From Lingula anatina (Eukaryota > Brachiopoda > Lingulata > Lingulida > Lingulidae), in contig NW_019773736.1 of assembly GCF_001039355.2 (NCBI RefSeq), positions 529,600 through 593,599 on the forward strand: a DNA stretch of 64,000 nucleotides, read 5' to 3'. Shown one piece after another: positions 43,601 through 59,000 of this stretch (within the stretch, counting starts at the first letter, position 1; each line of letters begins with the position of its first letter). A program made the translations under genes and the position numbers. The notes under the pieces were generated by a model, which did not search any database, had not been told where the DNA came from, and was given only the letters and a program-made list of their open reading frames with translations.

Positions 43601-46600
43601 ACTCCCTGACCTGGTGCCATGCCACGCCCACTGGAGTCTATCACACCATTGTAATCTACTTCTATGGTGTGGGCTGTGAGGAGAAGAAATGTGCCATTAT
43701 AATTTATACATTGTAAAATATACTCTGCTTTGAATGATTCAAAATTATCTATTTCTAAAGACAAGATAATACTAAACAGAGGAGAGGAGAGAATGTGAGT
43801 AGATGATTTTCATGTTCATAGCGGCAAAGCTGTTGTTGAGATATAATGCTTTAAGACCTTTCACTATAATTTGTATCTTTATACAAAAACAAAGACAGTG
43901 TATATATTACATTATTAAGATTCTTCCCTCTTCAGCCAATCTCTATCCGATTTGCTAGCTTTACCTTTCAAATACATCTTGTTGGTGGTCAATGTCCCAC
44001 CTCCTCTGACCACAAATGCCCCAGTGACATTCATCACCAAGTGAGTGGAGATATCTGGGCTGCCATGGTAACTCCATGTGCCACCTTCTAACAATGTTAC
44101 TCTGTCCAGCACTGCCACGCTCTCCTCAGCTGAGTTGATCATGGCCGGTGGGTAGTAATTCACCCTTCCTGAGAGGGCAATGTCCAGCTCTTGAACACCA
44201 TTTAATAGGCCGGAATGGAGGTTGAGGGTCACACCTTTCAGGTAGCATAATTGTGGGAGGGATACTGTGCCATTCTGAAACAAGCGGGGTTTTTTTATTT
44301 ATTGCGGACTATTTATTTATGAGGTTCATTTCTACAGTTACTATGATAGGTAAAAATGTCCCAAGTTAATTCCAAGAAATGATTTTTTATTATTTCTAAT
44401 GCAACTACTCCCAATCTTTATAGCAAATATGTAGCTGAAAGAATACAATAACAGAAAATTACTTATTGCAAATGTTAAACAAAATAATAATTTTAAAGTT
44501 AAATCTAAATGAAAACCATCAAACATGGGTTCATAAATAAGGGGATTTAGCCATACATACCCCATAAAGATTTATATTAAAAGGCAGATGTGAGGAGGCG
44601 TTGGAAGCCATCTCCAGCTGTGTATGTGCCAGACCCTCCCACCAGCCTGTCTTGTCTCCAGCTACATCTCCTACCCACAGGTATGCTGATTCCAGGGCCC
44701 AGGGCTCTGGTACCAAGGCAACATGGGCATGGCCACCAAGGTCTAACAAGTCCACAACATGGATACTGGTGTCATTGGAGACTGGGATCCATGTTTTTCT
44801 TGACTAAAATCAAAAGACAGTAAGTAAGTGCACGGGTGTAGTTTCATATTTGTATGTAAAAACGGTAAACCTGAATACAAAAAGGTGAACTTGTCTATGT
44901 TTTTTTTTCAAATATATGATATACAATTCAATATACAAACTGTTTGTAATTTTGTTTGTCAATTTTTAACCTACCCCACTACCATAGAAATTATAAATCC
45001 TCAACGTTCTAGGTTGGTTCTCTCCAAGTTGGTGGTACAAAGTCCCAGAGCCTCCTGCCTCTCCTCCTGACGATCCTCTTCCTCCATGTGTGGCAAAATC
45101 TCCTCTGAAGAAGCTCTTGGTGGCAAACACTGCCATTCTACCACCTGAGCCTCCATTGTAACCAGAGCCACCTTTTACCTACAAAAAAACAAACAAATAC
45201 ATATACTTATGAATTTAAACATATATATCTTCCATTTCTTAAAAATTGCAAACACTAGCTGTCAAAGGAAAATTTTTAATTTGTAAATTAACAGCCTTAA
45301 CATTTTTATACAATGAAATAAAGACCTCCTCCTTGAGCATATTGAATAATTGCTGTTTCAAAAGTTTTTTACAGCTGGGTAAACAGACATTTCATCAGTG
45401 GTTACATTATATATACAACCCACAAAATCTTTCATGTCATTTCAGTCTTCAATCTTCTAAAATGTGCTATTTGAGAAGCACTTTAAGACTCTTACTTGCA
45501 ATTTGGCCATGAACGTAAAAAAGTAGCCTCAAAGACATCACAATCACCTCAAATCTACCCATCCCTTCCAACTTGTTTGTCCTGATGAGCATGCTTCCTC
45601 CACTGCCTCCACCACTGTGTTCAGTACAACTGGCAGTCCCCACAGGTGCTGCCTCCCCATTGGCTGTGATCTGACCTTCAACTCTGAGCTGACCAGTCAC
45701 GTTCAGGTGCAAGATACCACCACCACTGCCACCTATGTGTAAATACAGACAGTAATACACCAAAGTCTTTAGAAATGTTTGTTTTCTTGTTACTTGAATT
45801 TGGATTGTTACTTAAGAAGTCTAAACAGTTACTTGCACAAGCCACTAGAAAATAAAAGTATGATGAAATATTCTTGAAGAAATTGCCTAAATCAAGAAAA
45901 TTATACTCAAATTGAATAAGCATGATTCCAGACTTTGCAATATAGCAAGAATCTGATTTCTTACCTCTACAGTAGACATTTCCTCTCCCACCACCACTCC
46001 CAAACTCCCTGGGATCAGTGAAGGAACCATATGCCTTAGACAGTGGACTGTTGACAGCACCACCCTCCCCTCCATGACTGCCTCCAGAACCATAACTGCC
46101 CTTTGTCTGACCAGCACCCAGTCCAGCTAAAGGAGATAGCAATATAAATCAATTGTTTTAATATTCCTTTAATACAAAAATAAAATAGCTACAGACTGAC
46201 AAAATACTGTGAAATGAATAAATACTCCCTTAAAGATATAATGATTATCTATCACAGTAGTTTTCTATGCACAAAAATTGAAAAGGAAACATTCCAAATT
46301 AATGAAACATTTTTAATTATTTCTTAAAAGATTTCACTTTGATACACCTTTTCAAGAATATAAAAACACATAATGGGAGACAAAAAAAGAAAATTCAAAA
46401 CCATGCATATACACTTGGACTCTCTGGTACTAAGCACTGTGTACTAAGTCCAGTACACAGTACTGTGAATTACAATTCAGTTCATTCTCATACCTTCACT
46501 ACCATAGCCATAGCCATCTGCGTGTATGCTTCCCATTACGTCAACTGTGACGTTCTCTACATTCAACTCCATGAAGGCCGACATTAGCTTCCCACCAGCA

Positions 46601-49600
46601 AATACATGCAGCAGGTGCCCCTCCATGATACGCTTGTTTTTGCCATTGTGAGCCAGAATGGTGCCAAAATTTCTGATGTTGATTGTATGGAACTTGACGA
46701 TGTCAATGACCTTTCCATCAATATCCACCATTTCATGAATGTTGAGGGTGCCTTAAAAACAAACATTTATTTTCTTTAACCAATTCAAATTGCAAAAATA
46801 GACATGGTACCACTAAATATTTTCAACAAGAGTTACTTTTCTTGTAATGCATAAAAAAATAAAGCTTTGTATACATTTAACTTAATGTGTTTTCATGGGG
46901 TTGCTAAAATAATTATAGTCTCTGTAATAATCAAGGACTTTGTTTTAAATTATCAAGTACGTATGTATCTTATGACAAAAATAATCCTATAATTAATAAT
47001 TCAAATATTGAATAATATAAAAAAATTGTTACCTCCATCTACAATGGTCATATTCTCCACATTCTCAAGCACCCCCTCCACACTGACGGTCACTCCTGCC
47101 ACCCTGAGGTCACCCAGCATCAAGGAGTGACCACCACGGTAAATGAACAGGTTCATTGGTATCTTCCCAGCGGTCACATACAGAGACTGGTTGGAGCCAA
47201 CATGCATCCTAGCACTGCGGTCAGAGTGGATAGAACCTATCCTAACGCTGAGGTGCTCATGGGGGGTTTCTGGGTTGACAAACCCTACCTGGGCCCCACC
47301 ATACAGATGCAATTCATCCAATAGAAGATGATCATCGAAAGAATGGCTGGGGGTATTTCTCCTGGATATTTCAGAATGCTCAGTTGGCATCAACCATAAT
47401 GTTGAAGATGCTTTAGTGATGTCTCCATATGCTGTGGAAATATTCTTGCTGTCCGGATTCAATGGTGTTCTGCCCATGTTGTTGACATATAGAGTTCTGT
47501 TGGTTTTGGGCTGGGTGACATTGGAATCGTGTGTGATCCTGGCTTCCTCACTGGTGGCATCCAGGAAGTATGTCTCATTGTCAGGCACCAGTTTGTACAG
47601 ATACACTGTACCAGGTCCACCGGGTTCATAGCCATTGCCTCCAACAGCTCTGAACTCACCTAGATCCAAAATGTAAGAAAGTATAATTAGTAAGAAAGAA
47701 AATGTAATTTTCAATTAAGTACTTTTCATAAACATTTGATTCAAAGAAGTCAAATGTTTTTTTAGTAATAAGTACAGTTGTTTAGAAACCCACATGAAAA
47801 GACCTACATTTTACTTACAATATCAGCAATGATTGCTTATAACTATTGATTTGTTATCATATTTTGGTGGCAATTTCACCAGGAATTTCATCTACTAGTA
47901 CATTTCTTAGTCAACAAATATGTGATCTAAACATATGGTTTGTAACATACCTAGATAATGATTATAAACATGGTAGACAGCAATCCTTCCTCCAGAGCCC
48001 CCTCCACCAATTTGTCCATCTCCATCTCCTCCTGAGGACTCTATTACACCATCCCCATGTACTGTAGGGGCTTCTATCCATATACTACCAGCACTTCCTC
48101 CTCCAGACCGAGCAGATGTCCATCCACCACCATTTGCTCTAAGAAATCCATCTACAGTGAGAGTATCTGTCACATTCAACAGCAGACGACCACCACCAGC
48201 GCCACCTATGAAAGGGAAAATAGCCCAGCCGCCATCTTTTCCAAAACTGGTGGGTTTTGCAAAGAAACCGTGTGCTCCACCTACTGCTGACTGAGATCTG
48301 CCAAGACCTCCAGTGCTACCATGGCCTGCACCTGAGCAACCTTTACTGTTCTGTGAACCAGATGCACAGGTGCCTACTCCTGCTCCTGGAAAAGATGGAT
48401 TTCAATTTTTCAGTAAAGAAACATCCTTAAATATTTAAAAGATGGGCTGAAAAAAATTTTATTGAAAACTCTTAAAAAATGTGATAATCTTTCAGGAGAA
48501 ATACATTTTAGTAACAGTGTAGCACTATATGTGTGCAAAGAAAAATACATAAAGATAGATATAAACTTTCGTCTTTAGGAAAGTCTAATCAGTTATATGA
48601 TGTAAAAAGTTCAAAATTTATATACCAGTTGTGGCCATAGTTCTGGGTGCTGCACCATCCACCAGCAAGTATCCCTCAGGTTCTATTGTTACATTGGTGA
48701 AGTGCAATGCTAAATCATTTGAACTCAACTGCAACAATAGACAAAAAAAATCAATTTGTGTAAGCATTTTATTGTGAATTGATATTAAAGTTGAAGTTCC
48801 TAATTTTCTCACCACAAATATATAGTTTCAAGAATCAACTATAATTCTTCAGCAAGAATTTAAATATACAAATGTTGGTAGATGTTATTCTATATTCTAC
48901 AAAGTCTTATAAATCAATGTTTTATTTTCACATTAATATGGGTCTTTTGCACACAAAATCAGAATAGGAAACTGAAAATGCACAAGTTTCAAAATGACAC
49001 AACATGAATAAAACCTTGAATTATATTACCTTTCCTCCACTTCTGATATGGAGAGTGGAACCTTCCAAAGTGGTGGTTGCCACCATGTTAGTTACCACAT
49101 CCATTTCACCAAAGGTCTTGATATCAATGTTATGAATTCTGGTAGTGCTGACAACCTGGTGGTCCAAGGTGACTCTGCAGTAAGAACTCACCGTCAGGTT
49201 GTTCATGGGCCCAAAATGACCTGGAATACAGATCACATATTACCAAATAAGGAAACAGTAACTCAAATACTGTAACAGTAACTTAAATATTGCACACTGG
49301 TCAACCAGAAAACTTCAAGGTGTTTAATTGGATTCCACTGAATTTTCACAATATTACAATTACTACATGCACTAATTTTCTAAGCTCTATCAAGTTTATG
49401 GGCTTATGAAAAATGCCTTAAACACTTCAAGTATCAACACCATTGATGTAAATGATACTATACCTTTGATACTAATGTCCACATTTTTACAGTCTAGTCT
49501 GGGTGGCAGAGTGACATTAGAATCCCTCCATGCCACCACAGAGAATGGCATCAACCCTCTGGACAGTGAGGTGTGGAAGCCCTGAGTGGACCGCATGGTC

Positions 49601-49906
49601 AGTTGACCAGTCTTGTCCCCACTGATGGAGTGGACAGTTAGTGTGGAATTGTCACCCGTTATGCTCAGTCTACTGCCTCCATTGATGTGGAGCTGAAATA
49701 ATGGCGTTACTGTCATACACTATTTAAAGTTTGGCTAAAATTGTACACCTTTGAGTTTGGTATGTTTAAGACTGCCTATGAAAATTTCACATTACTCAAT
49801 GTAAAAATGAATTAGCACAACCCACTTATACATATTCATCACTGATAGTCACAAGTGTAACTTTCTTAAAAAATGTTCATAACTTGCTGTTTGTAAAAAT
49901 CCTGAC

Positions 49907-50001
<95 letters not shown>

Positions 50002-53000
50002 AAAGTCTTTGAACCACTTTATTAACAAACATTTATCTGTTTTCACTCCAACATCCTATTAATAAACACATACATGTAAATTAATGCTTATATTACCTCA
50101 TCTAGTGTGTATTCACTGTCCTGTTCATCTTCAGTGACTATCCAGGCATGTGGACCCCCCATGTTAACAGGGCCCTGGGCTGTGCTGTCAGGATCCTCAC
50201 TCACATAGATCTCTAACTCATTCAGAGCTGCATAACCATGGAGAGCAGACAGGGATACTACCACCTGAAGGGAATTTATTGAAAGATGTGAAAAAGGAAA
50301 AAGTTTCATCAGGCATTCTTCCTTCAGGGACAACTGTTTGGTATGTTTAACTTTTGTGTTGTAAAAGCACTGCAGGAAATTCCAAGTTGCATATTTTCCT
50401 TCTAGTTACTTTAAACTTTTTACATTAGACTTTTTGTGATGTCTCTTTTTTAGAGGTTTCTTTTTTAACAAGATTTTGATGCTATTTAACAGAATGTTTA
50501 GTCTATATCTACAAAATTTAAGATAGAAATAAATGAAAAAACCTTAAATTATCAAATCATTAATCATTAAGTTACATAAGAAATGAAGAAAAATCAGCAG
50601 GTTAAAAGTTAAATCTTTTCTCATGTTTATGCTCACCTCTTCCACCCACTGGTTCACTCGCACTGTCATATATTGGTTGGGTTTGGTCTGTGTCTCACAG
50701 CCCTGGACATTGACAAAGCCATTGGTCTTCATGACACTGGTCTGGCCGTGAGCTACACTGATTCTGAAGTTGGTCTCAAGTCTAAAATATTAAAAAAGGG
50801 AAATATTGGTGAAACAGTGATGGAGAAAAGTTCAATTTTATGGCCTGTCTTGGATATGAGGCAAAAATTTACTCCACGATTCCATAAGAGCACAGTGGGG
50901 TATTTATTGGCTTCACAGTGGGGAACTGATCAATGAGAATGTTTGATTTTGATCTGTTTAATTTTCTTTACCATTCCTATTTTCTTTAAAAGTGAATCAC
51001 ATTAAGTACCATATTACTTATACTTGGGCTTAGAAAAGCACTATAGCTCTTCAACAAAAGTGAAGAGAAAACCAGTTCACTCACCCACCACACTGAGGAT
51101 GAACCCTCAGATGATCAATGTAAAGTGCTTGAGGAAGTTCAAAGGTTAAATCCACATTAGAACTAGTAGAACGGAAATATTTCGTGCCGTCCATTCCTGA
51201 CCCAGAAAACATATTGTTCATAGTGTAATATCTGTAGTTGTTAGAGCTAATATATTCCCTGAATATTGGTCCTGTGGAAGTGACTTTGATGCCTCCGTGT
51301 GTGTACATTATCTGTTGATTGTAATATGGATCAGGATTAATTTGCATGTCCAGTTTTTCAATTTCCACAGCCCGGGAGTATTTCGGTGACTGCCCGTTGT
51401 CCACAAATAAAGAACGGAGGACAGATGAAGAATTGCTGTTGTCTTGGAAGTATATTGTCCCAGGTCCACCAGACTTAGCTCCACCTACTCCGCCCCTTGA
51501 CTGTAGCTGACCAATGAAAACATGGTGCCCTGTGTGATAGACAGCTATACGCCCTCCTCCTCCACCTCCACCAGAACTGGCAACACCTGTTTACAAATTT
51601 CATTGTTACAATTTCTAATCATCATTGAATTTAACAGAACTACCTCAAAATGTATAACCCCAACCATTAGGAATAAGATAATAATAATTAAAATGTAGTA
51701 AATAAAATGGGCATCATTCTCAAAAGAAATTATTATTTATAAGATGGTTCCAAATATTGTACATTGTTAGCTTCCTTATGTTAAATGTGTTTAAAAAGAA
51801 CAAGCTATTCATACAATCATTACCTTATAAATCATCTGCTACAAGTAAGACTCAACTGTGTAGAAAATGAAATTTTGGAGGGTAAATCTTTATCTGTTTA
51901 AGCTGTTGACAAACAAATCAATCTCTATGCTAAGAAATACACAGATAATGAATTGCTAATGATTTCAATATGTAAATAATATCTGACATTACCTCCATTG
52001 ACTTCAACAGTGCCACTTCCATCTAAGTCCTGTACACGGAGGATGATGCTGCCGCCTGCACCACCTCCGCCAGTGGAACTCTGACCAGCTTCTCCATTAG
52101 CATGCAGACGACCATCCACACGCAGCGTCTTAGATATCTCCATTAACAATATTCCTAACAATGAAAGTAAATAATTTTCATTTCAAGAAAGGAAAGTTCA
52201 GCAAAACTTTGAGTCAAATTAAATTGCATTTTTACTGATCTATTCTAATTCATACAAATCTTGTCAACATCTTATAAAGGAATAATACCAAATGTGCTGA
52301 ACCAAAAATGAGCACTAGCATTTGTATACACCGCTTTTATAACATTTCCTTTTCACCAGTTTCAAATCTTTACTTTTATAAACAAAACTAGAGCCTTGAA
52401 CTCCAAGAAAAGCAAATCCTCGAGATTTTTATAAAACTGTGAAATAAACAGTGCAATCTTTAAGCATCAGATCCACATCATCAACCTGAATGAGCTTTAT
52501 GAAGTAAAAAATTTCAAAACTGCTGTATCATCATCCTCCTCACCATCATCATCAAACTCACCCCCTCCTCTTCCTCCCTGTGCACTCCCTCCTCCACTGC
52601 CTTTCTGTGTGGGAAGATACATAGAGCCATACCCTGGGGCTGAGTAGAACCCTCTTAGAGATCTCCCTCCGGCCCCACCATGTCCTCCACCCGAGCCACC
52701 CAAGTGACCAGTGGACATGTCAAGCCCTCTCCCAGGACCCTGGCCAGCTCCATAGCCAGAGTAATCAGCATGGAAATCACCTGAAATTATGTTACACAAA
52801 CCGAGATTCACTTCAGGAATTAAAATGTGTTGCTTTTATACAAAGAGGCACAGGCAAGCACTGCCAAGCTCAATGACTGTAACAGAAACCGAAATAAATG
52901 ATAAATATGATGAACCTTGTTTCAGGACCCAGTACTACCTTAGCAGACCCATCAAACTTATAAAATACAATATTATAGTAATTCACCTATACATTATCCT

Positions 53001-56000
53001 CAAGATACACATTTAAAAGCACAGTTTATACTTATTTTGGATTGTTTAACAAATACTTACCAGACATGTCAATAGTGAGGTTCTCTGCCTTAAAATGCAG
53101 GTCATTGGTTCTCACATATCCTCCAGCATTAACCACCATATTCCTAAGCTGCAGGGTCATTCTGTTGGCGCCATCTACAGTAAGCATCTCCAGTTTGCCG
53201 CCAGCTCGGACGCTCACATTTTCAGCAGTGTAAGTGCCGTCCAGTTGGCCCAAAGAGTGACCATATGACCACAGGTATAATTCAGCTCTGTTCTCAATCC
53301 AGATGTCCACAACATTGGCCAGAGTTCCATTCACTTCCATCCAAACCTCACGCATATGTACTCTACTGGGGACAGTAAGGGCACCATACCTGAAAGAGTA
53401 CAAATTGTGTTAATTAGTTGACTTCTACTTTAACTGATATGTGCAATAAACTGCATTAAAATTATGTATTACATTTGTAATTTTCATCATATATTTTTAC
53501 TTAAAACAGATAAACAAATTATAACATTTCTTATTTCTGCAAAAGAGTGGTCAAAAATTTATCATCGAGTAGTATGGAGAGCACCGATAAAATAGAAAAA
53601 TAATAAAAATAAATGTAAAAATGCAAAGAATATTTTGCAAGAGGCACATACACATATAAACTTTTTAAGCAACTGGCCAAACTGGAAAATATCTAAAACC
53701 ACTGCTTACCTGTAGACCAAGACATTCACTGGCAGAAATATATCCAAATCTGAAAAGGCAAAATCTTGTCTCCTCCCAGCATGCAACACTCCACTGCGAT
53801 CACCTAACAACCGTCCAGCACGCACAGTGACCTCATCAGCTGATGTATTACTGAGAATAGCAACGTGGGCATTCCCATTTATGAGCACCTCATCAAATCC
53901 ATAGTTATTACTATAATGCTCCAACCACGTGACCCCTCCGACTGTGCTGATATCCCTGTAGTCTCCATCATGTATACCTCTGAGGTTGCCATTCTCATAT
54001 ACTTGAGCATGTGGGTAGGGTTGTTTATAGTTGTCCACTTTCAGGGTTTTGTAGAGAACTGCCCTGCTGGATCTGTTGTATTTTTCCAGATAAATTGTGC
54101 CTGCACCTCCAGTCTCATAAGCACTTGCGCCTAATATTAACAGAAAATGAATGATGGGCCAATTTAGACTTATCAAACACACCTTTATTTTGATGTATAT
54201 TTAACATATTATAAGTATCCAGTTTTGTTTTTCAGTATACCTACGCACTTCCTTTTTTTTGTTACTTAAATTTGCAGAGAACTTTTACCTTTCTGTAGGC
54301 TTAACATCTTTAATGACATGACTTGACAAAATATTCCTACAAGTCAAATTAATTTACCAATCAAAATCAAAATAGTCAAATTAAGCTCACCTCCATGAGC
54401 GGAAATTGTCCCATTAAATCTCTTAATGTTTTCATAGTAGACAGCAATTCTGCCGCCTGCTCCCCCTCCCCCATAGTTAACTCCTGATCCTCCATTAGCA
54501 GACATATAGCCATAACCATCCAATTCTTCACAGTCAATCCAGATACTTCCTCCGGAGCCACCACCTGTAAATAATGAGGAAATTTAATATGTAATAATAC
54601 AATAATGCTGCAGGATAATATCAAATAATATCAGAAAATAAATCATTGATATATTATAGTGATTAAATATGTACTTCTACAAAAAGCGCATAATTTACGT
54701 CAACTGATAAATATCATCTATTAAAAACAGTATGTTTATACCACTGATATTTTTAATTCATTCTCAAAGCAGCACATGACACATCAGATTTTATGTTAAT
54801 ATAACAAACTGTCATACCGTCAGTTAGAATATAAAATCATTGTTACTAAGAAATCAGCTCTAATAAACCTATATATGTGACATATGAAAAAAAATGTACA
54901 TTTCTTAAACTTATAAAAATGAAAACAGAGAATCACAGGTTCTTAAGTTCTTCTTTCCCACCATCATTACCTGCATCTTCATAGCTGACTGTCTCTCCAT
55001 TCACAGAGATTTTACCATCCAAAATGAAGTGTCTTGTTTGAATATATAGAGAGCCTCCACCAGATCCTCCATAGCCTAGATATTCCAATGTGTTCCTGTA
55101 TGGAGACTTTCCAAATCTTAGAGTACCTGAAAGAATACATGAATGTTCAAAACATATCAAGTAAATCAAATATCACATAGAATGTTTTTATTCCAAATGT
55201 TACAGGAATGGAAAAACATTGTTGCAGATTCAAAATCTATTTTCCTAATCTGAAGTTCCAGGGAAACAAACAACTTAATAACATAAAACTTATTTACCTT
55301 TTCTCTCAACTAGTTGCAACTTAATTCATAACATAAAAACTGAGAATTTAGTGTATCCTTAGTAATTATAAGATATCAAGATAACCTTTGTCCCGCCCAT
55401 GTCCTCCATTAGTACCAAAGTCTGCAGGTTCATATATTGAGTCATGTGCCAAACCAACATTTGGGTTTCCTCTTCCCCGCCCTCCACTGCCACCATGTCC
55501 ACCTCCACTACCACCTGTGCTGCCACCTATAACACAGCAGAAAAAGTAACTGATACACCTTTTTCTTTGTTGTTTTGGTACTAATAACAAAAAAATACAA
55601 GTGTATACAAATGTGTATTATTTATATAATATTCTAAAATTCAATTGTAAACATGAATAATTTATGGTCTAATAATTCATATTTAAACATTTTAATGTTT
55701 AATATTTAAAAATATTGAAAACTTAAGTTGTATTTTTTAGCTGTAAAAAAGTGCTGCCCTCATCTTTGTCTTAAACACAAACAAAACTATACTTTATTTG
55801 TTTCATATAATGGTGTTACATCTTGGTTAATGGATATTATTTGCCAATAGATCTCACCATGTCCCTGTCCAGCATGTCTATCCAGGTCCATCAATTCATG
55901 TACGCCACCATGATCCAGATTAACCATGCCTCCAGAATACACAGCCAACAAGTGAGAAGCAGATATATTTAGTTTAGATAACACTTTGAAGTGTCCTCCA

Positions 56001-59000
56001 CCATACACCTAAAGAAACAAATAAAACTTCATACCAAGTCCATCCTACATGCCTAGTAAAACTTTTTTTCATTAAATGATATCTACATATTTTTTCTGAG
56101 GTATGTATATCCATAGTAATATGTGATACAAAATTTAACCTAGCACTTGTTTTAGATTCTCAACCAAATGAAATGCCAGTGAAAGATGACTTAGAATATT
56201 TGTAACAATCTGCACCAAACATATTTATTCAGGTAACCCAAATCATTCATACACATTAAATAAATCAAATAATGAAATTTGTCTTCTTTAATCCAAGACA
56301 ATACGTGAATATGAAGTTCATTTCTTAACACTGAAGACTACAATATTTGTCAGTTGACACATTTCTATCACATGAAATTTCTTTCAAACCTACCGTTGTG
56401 TTGGTTGTTTCCAAATAGAAGCTGTTTTCTAAGCTGTTTGTGTACATCTCAAATGTTCCTTGATCTTGGACATGTAGAGAAGATAAGCGGAACTCTCCAG
56501 GCTTAGAGGTTTCTCCAATACTTGAGTTAGAATCCAAGACTACGCGTCCATGTTGGAAAACAAACAGGTCTTCAATGCCAGTTACCTACATCATGAATAA
56601 AGAAACCATTACTTACTGCACATTTTGTTTCAAACATAACACCAAAATATCAAGATTAAAGGGATAATAACTCTTCGTTTTGGCCAAAAGATGAATTTTC
56701 CAGTAAACAACAATTTTCCCTTACTTACCAATGGTTAATGAATCCATTTTTACACTCAGAGTTAGTCTCTGGTTTTTTTCTAAAAAGTTTGGTTTTTTGT
56801 TAAAATCTCTTAAGAGATTATAACAGAGTATAGCCATCAATGGAGGTCACGTGATCTGAAGACATCCTCAGATATCAGAATAATAGCTATAACTGCTGTT
56901 TTTGTCGTAAAACAGAATGTATTATATTTCTATGAGTTATTCACAATGTTTTTATTGTGAAATATAGATCTCATATGAAGAGTTATTATCCCTTTAAGCT
57001 ACCAATCAACATAAATGCCATTAAAATGAACGAGAAAATAATATTGCAAATCTACATTGTAAAAAATTACCTGTCCAGAAGAATACAGTGATGTTTTAAA
57101 GAAGAAAACTCTTGGGGGATATTTGGCTTTCCCAGACTCATAGACATGTGTGTTGAATGAGATGTCTGGTGCTGTCACATTCATCTTCAAATTCTGGTTA
57201 TAACCAACATGTTTAAAACCTGAAGTAACACAGATGTATTTTATAATTGAACCAAGTTTAATTTCTACTAAAATACATGCATTTAGGCAGCAATTTAGAG
57301 AAAAATAAAGTGTTTGATGCAATGTCATTGACAACATGGTGACATTTGTTACTAAGAACTACTACCCAAGTAGTGGCAACAGTATATGCATGTATTTCAG
57401 CAAAATGCATAGGGTTACATGTAAATCTTCCCATCCAGTTCACATTAGTTTACAACAATACATTACCTTATATCTAACATACACCAAAACAGAACACTTA
57501 CTAAGCAATTGTAGCTGAATGTAAAAATCTTACCTGTGGTATCACCATGCAGTTCTCCAACATCTATATTCACAGGTGTCTGTAATGTTCCATCTGCCAT
57601 CAAGGCCAGCTGAGCACCTCCAAGGATGTGCAGGTCATGAAAGAGGTGGAAGTTTGTCCCCGACTCGGCCTCTATCCATGTCTTAGCACTGTCAAGCTCC
57701 CTGTATTTGTACCTGTCACAGGTAAAGGTGTTAATAAGCAATTATGTTACCAGTACTCATACCTGCTATGGCCCTAGCTGTCAGCAATTATCCTTTAACT
57801 GCTTAATTGCTCTCCATTTACCCGCAGAGCTTACTTTTCTCAATGGTACTCAATGGCTATCTTTACTGGATTGAGGATGCATGGGCTTGATTTTATATTA
57901 TTGTCTATAGTAAGCAATTGGATGTTTGAATTTCTGATGGGGATAACAATTAATAATTAATAATTTCATTAATGAGCAAATGGGGAATTTTGAAGAAAGC
58001 CACTGGGTAACATAATTCCACAGAATAAGAAAACCAAGATATCAAAAAGATAAAATAAAATAAAATAAAACTGTGATACCTGTCATATACATTCTCTCCA
58101 TTGACAAATATTTCCACCTGAGACAGTGAAGCATATGCATCTCCTGAACTCCTAGTACTCTGTACATCTATGTACACTGTGTCAACACTGGCACGGACCT
58201 CGAGGTCCAAGTACGCCCCCTGGGTACAAGGAGAGGCTACAACATAGGCTGTGGTGATGGCAAAGGATGTACTGCCTCTCTTGGCTCTGACCTGAAATTT
58301 AACATTCATTCTAATAAAAAATCAGAAAGCACCAACCACTTCATTTCTACTGAGAAATAACTTTCTCATATCATATACACAATGTCTTTCTAATAATTTA
58401 ATCCATATTCATATAAGCATCAATAAATAAATATTGGGGTTAATACATGCAAGCTAATATAAAAAAGTCAATACAGCTTTTTAAAGTTAAAACTGGAAGA
58501 CAGGGTATCTTTGATAGATTATTTTCAGATCTTATAAAAATGCTTTAATACACTTAATTTTTTTAAAAATTGAAATATAGTTACCTGAAATCTGGATGGA
58601 AATGCACAGTTTGGAAATACTCTAACTCTGTTGAGGAAATGTGTGGTGTTCAGTGTCACTGTAACAGTTGTGCTCCTAGAATACACCAGGAAATATTGAT
58701 GCATGTCACTGCTTGACAAAGTCTGATCAAACAAATAAGCCAAAAGATAACTGGTGGCATCATTTGGCAGACATCCCCAGCAGTTTCGGTTATAAATAGC
58801 AGCTGATGAAGTAACTGTAAACCCATCCCCTGTTGAAAAAGTGTTTGACTTGCTGTACTGAGATGGTTTGATGCTGAGATCCAATCTATGCCCAATATTG
58901 TGTATCTCATCATCTAGTGGCTTCCTTCCTACGTTATCGACTTTGAGTGTAGTCTTTCCTGTACCAATATCCTGAATGTAGACAGTGCCAGATGCACCTG

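Noticed and set aside
48193-48207. Possible acceptor inside E23
   Set aside because: The frame is open on both sides, the loop and strand landmarks continue through it, and splicing there would need another donor that I could not find.
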